A DNA stretch of 47,578 bases from Ruminococcus sp. GTDB taxonomy: Bacteria > Bacillota > Clostridia > Oscillospirales > Ruminococcaceae. Below, piece after piece: positions 41,882-47,578 of this stretch. The stretch is taken from assembly GCA_017516465.1 (NCBI GenBank), contig JAFXCR010000009.1:1-47578 (forward strand), in the 5' to 3' direction. The translations under genes and the position numbers were made by a program. Position 1 is the first letter of the stretch. Each line of letters starts with the position of its first letter. Below the pieces are notes generated by a model. That model was not told where the DNA came from, made no database searches, and was given only the letters and a program-made list of their open reading frames with translations.

Positions 41882-42316
41882 ATGATCGAAAAGGACACAG
41901 TAAGACTTCTAAAAGAATGCGATGCGGGAGTAAAAATGGGAATTTCATCAATCAGTGATTCCGTAAGATATGTGAAAAATCCGGAACTGAAGGGGATTCT
42001 CGAACATAGTCTGGATGAGCATAAGCATATCAAGGAGGATATGCAGAAGCTTCTTGATCAGTATCATGATGACGGAAAAGAGCCTGCTGTAATGGCGAAG
42101 ACAATGGAGTGGTTCAAGACAAAGGTGACGCTTGCGGTAGATCCCTCGGACGATGCAGTAGCAGATTTTATAACTGATGGCTGTAATATGGGAATAAAAT
42201 CATTGTCACGTTATCTGAATCAATATAAAGCTGCTGATGAAAAATCCAAGGATATTTCAAAGAAACTGATTCGTGAAGAAGATCATCTTTCCACTGAAGT
42301 GCGTCAATTTTTATAA
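41882..42316 (+). CDS. Small four-helix, ferritin-like (DUF2383-type?) protein
   Basis: A 144-residue soluble helical protein. It has two helix pairs with DEHKHIKEDMQKLL in the first and EEDHLSTEVRQF in the last, giving a ferritin-like pattern of E/H residues that might bind metals. The family is likely one of the DUF2383-like or DUF892-like four-helix proteins, but this is a guess from pattern. ATG 41882 is chosen over the longer frame from 41804 because GAAAGG lies about 10 bases upstream. Its downstream end is a 40-bp repeat that marks the start of the accessory region. Confidence 0.7.
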   Translation: MIEKDTVRLLKECDAGVKMGISSISDSVRYVKNPELKGILEHSLDEHKHIKEDMQKLLDQYHDDGKEPAVMAKTMEWFKTKVTLAVDPSDDAVADFITDGCNMGIKSLSRYLNQYKAADEKSKDISKKLIREEDHLSTEVRQFL

Positions 42317-42324
42317 TTGATTGT

Positions 42325-42364
42325 AAAAAATCCCCTGAATTCGTGATTCAGGGGATAATATTAT
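42325..42364 (-). repeat. 40-bp direct repeat, left copy (hairpin plus flank; possible att site)
   Basis: This segment matches 46721-46760 at 38 of 40 positions; the two differences are in the loop. ATCCCCTGAAT (42330-42340) pairs with ATTCAGGGGAT (42346-42356). The A-run before it (42325-42330) means it is a terminator only for minus-strand transcription. There is no minus-strand gene end at this place that would need it, so it may be a duplicated attachment site. Confidence 0.8.
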
Positions 42365-42381
42365 ACGTAAGAGATAAGTCA

Positions 42382-42522
42382 ATCCCGAATTCTGTGTAAA
42401 CTTAAAATAGTGCATAAAATAGTATATGATGAGACCGATTGTGAATGCAGTCGGTTTATCTGGCTCTGCGAAAAAACTCTATAAGTTAATGCCTATAAGT
42501 CCATATGCACAAATTTTGGGAT
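42382..42522. mobile_element. Short remnant with terminal inverted repeats, IS256-like ends
   Basis: ATCCCGAATTCTGTGTAAAC (42382-42401) and, on the other strand, ATCCCAAAATTTGTGCATAT (42522-42503) match at 14 of 20 positions. Such ends resemble IS256-type elements. The interior (about 100 bases) is non-coding and holds an ACCGA/TCGGT hairpin, so this looks like a MITE or an internally deleted IS. Confidence 0.45.
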
Positions 42523-42538
42523 AGAGTCATGGATAGCT

Positions 42539-42661
42539 TCATAGTGGCTTGATAAGTATTATAAATTCTATCCATGGAATAATGCGTTCAAGTTTTTCGA
42601 GAAATTCCTTTTTATTGGTTCTGACTGCAACAAGCTCATCATTCATTTCTGCCAGTGTCAT
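42539..42661 (-). pseudogene. Fragment of an IS5-like transposase, N-terminal end
   Basis: The minus strand reads an ATG start followed by VRTNKKEFLEKLERIIPW, a pattern common at the start of IS5-family transposases, then I-E-F-I-I-L-I-K-P-L and a stop. Only 40 codons remain of a gene usually several hundred long; the rest is lost where it meets the inverted-repeat remnant. The part upstream (42662-42750) has no gene. Confidence 0.6.
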
Positions 42662-42750
42662 CTGTTTTTTCAAATTTCCGTTATACCACACTTTTCAGTT
42701 TTTGCTAATTGTACGGTGGTACCTTACGTATTTATATTGCTTTTTAATTG

Positions 42751-42785
42751 AAAAAAACAGCTCCTCAGGAGAATCTTTGAGGAGC
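42751..42785 (-). terminator. Terminator of the secreted Ig-domain gene
   Basis: On the minus strand GCTCCTCA (42785-42778) pairs with TGAGGAGC (42767-42760), followed by seven T (42757-42751). It ends transcription of the minus-strand gene starting at 45331. Confidence 0.9.
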
Positions 42786-42793
42786 CGTTGATA

Positions 42794-45331
42794 TTATTTT
42801 ACAGTTAAATTGACAAGATTAGTTGTAACTTCATTACCAAATCTATCAGTGACAACACAGTAAGCCTGTCTGCCGCTTTTAGTATCTGTTATAACATAAC
42901 TATATGTTGGATCGGTGATTGATGATACATAGAATCCTTTCTGGTTGTAGTTTCTTACATACCATGTATACTTAAGATCTTTTCCTGTTGCTGTTACTGA
43001 TGTTGATACCTTTTTTCCGACTGTCGCTGAGGCATCTGTCGGATTTGACATAATCTTTATGTCGCTCATAAGGGTTGCACCTTTTGTCTGAACCTTGTTT
43101 CCGAACATATCTGTGATTACACAGTATACTTTACATCCTGCTATTTCTTCAGTCATTTTACAATAGTATGTTGCACTTGTAATTGATGACTTCTTAAAGG
43201 ATGTTTCACTAGGATTGCAATAATACCACTGATACTGGAGACCATGCCCTTCTGCCTTTACAGATGTAAGCATGTTTGTTCCGATTGTTGCTGACGCATT
43301 TGTAGGCTGCTTTGTGATTGTTACAGGTGTTCCGAGTGTAACTGAATCAGTCTTAACTTTGTTTCCGTATGAATCAGTTATAACACAATACAACTGTCTT
43401 CCATCAGATAATGTGTTCATTGGAACAGAATATGTTGAAGATGTAATTGAAGAAATGGCAAATGTTGAACTTCCGTTACTCTTCACATACCACCGATACT
43501 GAAGCCCCTTACCAGAAGCAGCTACTGTAGTCTTTACATTGCTTCCAATTGCTGCTGATGCATTTGCAGGCTGCTTTGTGATTGCAACCTTACTTTTTAA
43601 TGTTACTGTATTTGTAGTTACTGTTCTGTTGTTTCTATCTGCAATAACGCAATACAGCTGTCTTCCATCAGATGAAGCGTCCAGCGGAACAGAATATGTT
43701 GAAGATGTAATTGTAGATTTAACAAATGTTGAACTTCCGGGATTCTTCTCATACCACTGATATTTCAGTTGCGGAGTGCTTTCGTCTAATGCACCTTCTG
43801 CTTCTACATTTACTGTTACTGTTGAGCCAATTGTACTTGTCACATTTTTTGGCTGCTTAACAATATAAATATCGCATATATCTTCTTTTGCTAAAAATTT
43901 TGGAATACATTCAAGTCCTGTTTCAAAAATTGTTCCATCAGCTTTTTTAATAGTAAAAGTCTCGTCAATGAAGTTAATAAATTCGTCCTGATTATATGCC
44001 TTTTTTGTAGATACGCTGTATAACCAACGCATCATATTTACAAACTTCAAATAATCTTTTTTTCTTCCGCTGATAGTATTACTCTCAAAATCTTCAACAG
44101 CTATTCCGAGTTCGTCAATAAGTCTTTCAGCATCGTCAATAATGGCATTTAAGTCACTGTACTCTGATGCGGACTTTGCACTATAAAAAGTTTCAAGATT
44201 ATCCCAGCCGCAGCATTCGAGTAAATTCTTTGCAAAATAATAAATGTAATCATCATCATCTTTATAAGCATGGTTTACTTCATACACTTTTTCATAAGAA
44301 AGTAATTTATGTGTCCAGTCTGAATTAACAAGCTTTCTGACCTTGTATTCGTTATTTATATCAAATTTTCTAAGTGCTTCAAGTGCTCTTGGATTTGTAA
44401 CAAAATCATCTCTGAAATTAAATAATTCGTCAAATGTAGTATTCATATTATATACATGTGACATTTCATGCATTGTAAAATAATTAAAAGACTTATTATT
44501 TAATCTTATAAGGTCATATTCTTCTAATCTTGCGTCTTCAGTATAACGAATAACTCCCGATTTTTTTGAGGAACCATTATTGAGATTATTCCATGTTATG
44601 GTGGAAGCAGAAGCATATCCCGGAGAGCCATTAAAAAAGTAATAAATTGTATCATAGCCTTTATTGTCGGTAATATGCTTATAGCTATTAGCAAGTAAAC
44701 ACTGATTTTTTGCCCAGTTTTCTACAGCTTTTTTCGACAAACTGTCCGGATCGGGTAAAAAAGCACAAATGCCGTCACCATTCGGATACGATGCTTCAAC
44801 CATATAAATGTAATTACTTCTAATCGAATAGTAGTTAACTTTTAAGCCTTCAAGATCATCCAAGCCCTGTATCTGAAAAATATAGGATTCTCCATTAGCA
44901 CAAATATCGAAATTCAGAACATAAGTATTTTCCTTCGTTTCTATACATTCAGATAGGGTGCTGCCGACTCCGGCTTTATATTCACCTTTTATAGAGTCAA
45001 ATCCCATATAAGCCATTGATTTTAGTTCATCTGCCGATGTGTTTGTAGCTTCAATTTCAATAGAAAATTTTTCTAAGAACTCAGGACCTTTAAATTCACC
45101 CCTAATAACATTACTTGAATCCCAAACTTCTACATCAGTGTTTACACCGTTTATAAATCTTTTGTATAATGGTACGATTTTACGACTTTCCACACTTACT
45201 TGTGATTCGTCAAGTAAAGCAGCACTTACAGATAAATCTGTTGTTGGAATTTTTGCTATTGCAGGAACAGCAGATGCAAGTACTACTGCACTTAATCCTG
45301 CAATAAAAATTTTATTAAAAATCTTTTTCAT
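42794..45331 (-). CDS. Secreted putative zinc metallopeptidase (HExxH) with four Ig-like repeats
   Basis: A 845-residue exported protein. The N-terminus has a signal peptide (MKKIFNKI, hydrophobic 9-21) with a likely cut after about residue 26. The first half contains HEMSH (about 288-292), the HExxH zinc motif of gluzincin-type peptidases; the family is not clear, with M60-like as one guess. The last 340 residues are four repeats of about 88-95 residues, each with a K/NQP-like start, a central W, and a Y-C-V-(I/V)-T-D strand, an Ig-like fold as in bacterial adhesins. No anchor motif is seen, so it may be released. The start is ATG 45331, with GGGGG 6 bases upstream. It is in the accessory region and is more A/T-rich than the core genes. 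Confidence 0.88.
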   Translation of the reverse strand: MKKIFNKIFIAGLSAVVLASAVPAIAKIPTTDLSVSAALLDESQVSVESRKIVPLYKRFINGVNTDVEVWDSSNVIRGEFKGPEFLEKFSIEIEATNTSADELKSMAYMGFDSIKGEYKAGVGSTLSECIETKENTYVLNFDICANGESYIFQIQGLDDLEGLKVNYYSIRSNYIYMVEASYPNGDGICAFLPDPDSLSKKAVENWAKNQCLLANSYKHITDNKGYDTIYYFFNGSPGYASASTITWNNLNNGSSKKSGVIRYTEDARLEEYDLIRLNNKSFNYFTMHEMSHVYNMNTTFDELFNFRDDFVTNPRALEALRKFDINNEYKVRKLVNSDWTHKLLSYEKVYEVNHAYKDDDDYIYYFAKNLLECCGWDNLETFYSAKSASEYSDLNAIIDDAERLIDELGIAVEDFESNTISGRKKDYLKFVNMMRWLYSVSTKKAYNQDEFINFIDETFTIKKADGTIFETGLECIPKFLAKEDICDIYIVKQPKNVTSTIGSTVTVNVEAEGALDESTPQLKYQWYEKNPGSSTFVKSTITSSTYSVPLDASSDGRQLYCVIADRNNRTVTTNTVTLKSKVAITKQPANASAAIGSNVKTTVAASGKGLQYRWYVKSNGSSTFAISSITSSTYSVPMNTLSDGRQLYCVITDSYGNKVKTDSVTLGTPVTITKQPTNASATIGTNMLTSVKAEGHGLQYQWYYCNPSETSFKKSSITSATYYCKMTEEIAGCKVYCVITDMFGNKVQTKGATLMSDIKIMSNPTDASATVGKKVSTSVTATGKDLKYTWYVRNYNQKGFYVSSITDPTYSYVITDTKSGRQAYCVVTDRFGNEVTTNLVNLTVK
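42797..43870 (-). repeat. Four tandem Ig-like domain repeats within the secreted protein gene
   Basis: The repeat starts fall near 43865, 43580, 43316 and 43046 on the minus strand, spaced about 264-284 bases. Copies two and three are the most alike at DNA level (for example GGCTGCTTTGTGATTG in both), suggesting recent duplication or gene conversion. Confidence 0.8.
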
Positions 45332-45395
45332 TACCATCCCCCATTTTAAAAGTATCTTTTCGCAAATTAATTAAATAAGCTTATTTTTTAATGGT

Positions 45396-45425
45396 ATTAT
45401 ACAATAAATAATATACAAAAGTCAA
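45396..45425 (-). promoter_or_regulatory. Sigma-A promoter of the secreted Ig-domain gene
   Basis: On the minus strand TTGACT (45425-45420), 18 bases, TATAAT (45401-45396). A perfect palindrome AAATAAGCTTATTT (45373-45386) lies just inside the predicted transcript. Confidence 0.8.
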
Positions 45426-45613
45426 TATATAAATCAAACATAATTTAATCAGCATTTATGATATATTTTGTTATTTTTTATATTTATACATTCTGGCAAA
45501 ATAGAAATAACGATGACATAAAGAAAAATAATGTGAAGTACAGCAATGAATTAATATAGAAAGTAATTACCATTACAGCTCATTCTCGCCCTCAGTCTAA
45601 CCATCAACAAGCT
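45426..45613. other. AT-rich intergenic stretch, nothing recognised
   Basis: Between the secreted-protein promoter and the transposase relic. Very AT-rich with no gene, strong hairpin or convincing repeat visible. Confidence 0.5.
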
Positions 45614-45997
45614 ATGTCAGTTAGTCAAGCTTCGAGAAAAAGATTTATCTGTCCGTACAAAGAGCAGAGCAGCTATTCAACAGTTGACTTTGTAAAACGT
45701 GCAATTACGTTCTGTGGCTATGCTCCGAAAACCATACAGACTGATAATGGTGCATAGTTTACTAATTTCAAAAAGACAAACAGAGTACACATTTTTGAGT
45801 GCTTCTGTAATAAGTACAACATTATACATAAGCTTATTCGTCCGAGAACACCTTAGCATAATGGAAAAGTAGAACGCAGCCACAGAAGCGACCAGGAGCG
45901 TTTTTATAACTTTCTGATGTTTTATTCGTATGATGACCTGCTTATCCAAATGAAACATTATTTAAGGCGTGCTACAACATTCTTATATTGTAGATAA
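45614..45997 (+). pseudogene. IS481/IS3-like transposase remnant with in-frame stops
   Basis: Reading the frame from ATG 45614, the integrase-core (rve) motifs appear: IQTDNGA with a catalytic Asp, LIRPRTP and HNGKVERSHRSDQERFY with the catalytic Glu. Two TAG codons interrupt it at 45755-45757 (where Glu is usual in DNG-x-E/FT) and 45854-45856 (in TPxHNG, where Arg is usual). The N-terminal half with the first Asp and the helix-turn-helix is missing, and the end runs into the integrase remnant. It is therefore a dead copy. Confidence 0.85.
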
Positions 45998-46632
45998 TGC
46001 TGAGGTAGGAACGACTACCTGTGCAAGGATTCAGAGTTTGTTCAGATTTATTTTTAAATATGCTCTGAAGTATGACTATATGTCAAGAAGGATTATTCTG
46101 AATTTGTTAAGAGACCAAGGGTATCGGTTGAAAACGAAAGAGTTTCATTCTAAGATGAGGAAATAAAAAAGCTATGGAATCTTTCTGAAAATCATTTCGC
46201 ACAAATAATATTTATTATGATTTATACCGGATGGAGACCCTCAGAGTTGTGTCATATGAGGTTCGGTGAGGGGATAGATGTTCATAATAAAACTATGCAG
46301 GGTGGAATGAAAACAGAGGCGGGTAGGATAAAATAGTTTCTGTTTGTGATAAGATATTTCCTTTTATTGAGAAAATGTACAATAAGGGCTTTTCTGGGAT
46401 TTCATCAGATGATAATGGGAATATTCTTAGTTACAATCAGTTGTACCGAAAAATTGTTGACTTCTTTGAAGAGAACGGATTTAATCATATACCTTATGAA
46501 TATTGTCATACCATCGCTACGATGCTTGATAGTAATAATATAAATCCTAAAGTAAAGAAGCTTTTGTTAGGTCATTCATCAAATGATGTGACTGAAAAAA
46601 TGTATACTCATAATAACAATAGAGCAACTTAG
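45969..46632 (+). pseudogene. Tyrosine integrase (phage/ICE type) remnant, two frameshifts
   Basis: Three successive frames together read as the C-terminal two thirds of a tyrosine recombinase. Frame one (to 46166) is the core-binding domain (RIQSLFRFIFKYALKYDYM). A one-base deletion near 46150 shifts to frame two (EEIKKLWNLSENHF, then IYTGWRPSEL with the first catalytic Arg). Another near 46328 shifts to frame three (IVSVCDKIFPFIEKMY to LLLGHSSNDVTEKMYTH) with the catalytic His and Tyr. The second catalytic Arg in the RHT box is replaced by Cys (EYCHT). The N-terminal arm-binding domain is missing. It cannot be active. It is followed by three 11-bp repeats and the 40-bp repeat copy. Confidence 0.88.
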
Positions 46633-46648
46633 AGAGGCAGTAAACTAT

Positions 46649-46679
46649 GTTACATATAAGTTACCTATGTGTTACCTAT
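46649..46679 (+). repeat. Three 11-bp direct repeats downstream of the integrase remnant
   Basis: GTTACATAT, GTTACCTAT and GTTACCTAT start at 46649, 46660 and 46671, an exact 11-bp period (one turn). GTTACC repeats downstream of int genes are familiar in firmicute integrative elements and may be arm-type integrase sites. Confidence 0.7.
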
Positions 46680-46719
46680 CTATATTTTTTCTTGCTTATG
46701 CTGTGCAATTTATACAAAC

Positions 46720-46760
46720 AAAAAAATCCCCTGAATCCGTAATTCAGGGGATAATATTAT
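46720..46760 (-). terminator. Terminator of the GGGtGRT gene; right copy of the 40-bp direct repeat
   Basis: ATCCCCTGAAT (46726-46736) and ATTCAGGGGAT (46742-46752) form an 11-bp stem; on the minus strand it is followed by T7 (46726-46720), so it ends the minus-strand gene at 46770. The segment 46721-46760 matches 42325-42364 at 38 of 40 positions, so it may double as the attachment site of the lost element. Confidence 0.85.
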
Positions 46761-46769
46761 GTGTAGGGA

Positions 46770-47578
46770 TTACTTCATAGCCTCTTCAACAGCAACTGCA
46801 CAAGCAACAGTAGCACCAACCATCGGGTTGTTACCCATACCGATGAGACCCATCATCTCAACGTGTGCGGGAACTGAAGAAGAACCAGCAAACTGAGCAT
46901 CAGAGTGCATACGACCCATTGTATCTGTCATACCGTAGGAAGCAGGGCCAGCAGCCATGTTGTCGGGGTGGAGAGTACGTCCCGTACCGCCGCCTGAAGC
47001 AACTGAGAAATACTTTTTGCCAGCGTCTGTACATTCCTTCTTATATGTTCCTGCAACAGGGTGCTGGAAACGAGTGGGGTTAGTTGAATTACCAGTGATA
47101 GAAACGTCAACATTTTCCTTCCACATGATAGCAACGCCTTCTGTTACGTCGTTAGCACCGTAGCAGTTAACCTTTGCACGAAGACCATCTGAGTAAGGCT
47201 TGCGGAAGATTTCCTTAACTTCGCCAGTGTGGTAATCCATTTCTGTTTCAACGTATGTGAAGCCGTTGATTCTTGCGATGATCTGAGCAGCGTCCTTGCC
47301 GAGACCATTGAGGATAACACGGAGAGGCTTCTGACGAACCTTGTTTGCCTTTTCAGCGATACCGATAGCACCTTCAGCAGCAGCGAATGACTCGTGACCT
47401 GCGAGGAATGCGAAGCATTCTGTTTCTTCTTCAAGGAGCATCTTGCCGAGGTTACCGTGACCGAGACCAACCTTACGCTGATCAGCAACAGAGCCGGGAA
47501 TACAGAAAGCCTGAAGACCTTCACCGATAGCAGCAGCAGCGTCAGCAGCTCTTGTGCAGCCCTTCTTGATAGCAATAG
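46770..47578 (-). CDS. GGGtGRT family protein, C-terminal part (5' end outside window)
   Basis: The frame is open on the minus strand to the window edge, giving about 269 residues of a family usually a little over 300. It carries the name-giving motif GGGTGRT (in VASGGGTGRTLHPDN), as well as GHESFAAAEGAIGIAEKANK, LNGLGKDAAQIIARI and NPMVGATVACAVAVEEAM at the end. The family is found mostly in anaerobes and its function is unknown. The ATG at 47441 is internal: LGHGNLGK precedes it without a stop. Codon use is highly biased like that of glycolytic genes, suggesting high expression. The terminator at 46720-46760 follows. Confidence 0.88.
   Translation of the reverse strand, partial: IAIKKGCTRAADAAAAIGEGLQAFCIPGSVADQRKVGLGHGNLGKMLLEEETECFAFLAGHESFAAAEGAIGIAEKANKVRQKPLRVILNGLGKDAAQIIARINGFTYVETEMDYHTGEVKEIFRKPYSDGLRAKVNCYGANDVTEGVAIMWKENVDVSITGNSTNPTRFQHPVAGTYKKECTDAGKKYFSVASGGGTGRTLHPDNMAAGPASYGMTDTMGRMHSDAQFAGSSSVPAHVEMMGLIGMGNNPMVGATVACAVAVEEAMK

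Noticed and set aside
42797-43870. CRISPR-like array
   Set aside because: The repeats are about 270 bases, imperfect and in frame; they encode Ig-like domains.
45677-45958. 93-codon open frame on the minus strand
   Set aside because: It is the antisense of the transposase remnant, with no ribosome site and no protein-like pattern.
45614-45997. Stop-codon recoding (pyrrolysine or amber suppression) in the transposase
   Set aside because: The N-terminal half is missing and the neighbour integrase is also broken, so ordinary decay explains the stops better.

Overview
The window looks like chromosomal DNA of a cellulolytic, Ruminococcus-type member of the Firmicutes/Clostridia (Oscillospiraceae). 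The main reasons are a secreted family 9 glycoside hydrolase ending in a type I dockerin (a cellulosome part), a complete eight-gene spoIIIA operon, the typical firmicute order xseA-xseB-ispA-dxs-tlyA-nadK-argR-recN, a GGGtGRT-family protein, and moderately AT-rich intergenic DNA with good sigma-A promoters. Taxonomy is inferred from gene content only.

Layout. 1-5230: a glycolytic block (pgk 3' part, tpiA, gpmI) split between pgk and tpiA by five small unrecognised genes, mostly membrane proteins; one ends in a strictly alternating Cys-acidic tail. 5241-8165: an ApbE flavin transferase, a NusG-domain-II protein, a Gx/HepS-type membrane protein, a small protein and a HAD phosphatase, all overlapping or nearly so. 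8185-9506: a PPi-type phosphofructokinase with its own promoter and terminator. 9508-14650: a DUF3877-like gene, a YerC/TrpR-like regulator, the dockerin-bearing GH9 cellulase behind a structured leader, and cysK. 14782-18027: an ABC ATPase and FtsX-like permease. 18080-22795: spoIIIAA-AH. 22796-32624: Asp23, nusB, a second TsaD-like protein, xseA, xseB, ispA, dxs, tlyA, nadK, argR and recN. 32630-37278: a histidine phosphatase, a GH42-like protein with an altered active site, dtd and a class B penicillin-binding protein. 37356-40766: fhs, tsaE, tsaB and rpiB. 40768-42316: a cytoplasmic GH5 enzyme facing a small helical protein.

42325-46760 is an accessory region between two 40-bp direct repeats (38/40 identical). 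It holds IS debris, a secreted HExxH protein with four Ig-like repeats, a dead transposase and a dead tyrosine integrase followed by three 11-bp direct repeats. I read it as the relic of an integrative element. The window ends in the 3' part of a GGGtGRT-family gene on the minus strand.

How the parts work together: central glycolysis (pgk, tpiA, gpmI, PPi-PFK) and one-carbon supply (fhs) sit beside cellulose breakdown by the GH9 enzyme and probably intracellular sugar hydrolysis (GH5, perhaps GH42). ispA and dxs serve isoprenoids, tlyA, nusB and the tsa genes serve RNA modification and transcription, and spoIIIA belongs to sporulation. The most unusual items are the Cys-acidic protein and its gene island, a possible two-state leader before the cellulase, a shared element touching the -35 box of two promoters, the GH42-like protein without its usual acid/base, and the att-like repeats around the decayed island. 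No tRNA, rRNA or CRISPR array was seen.
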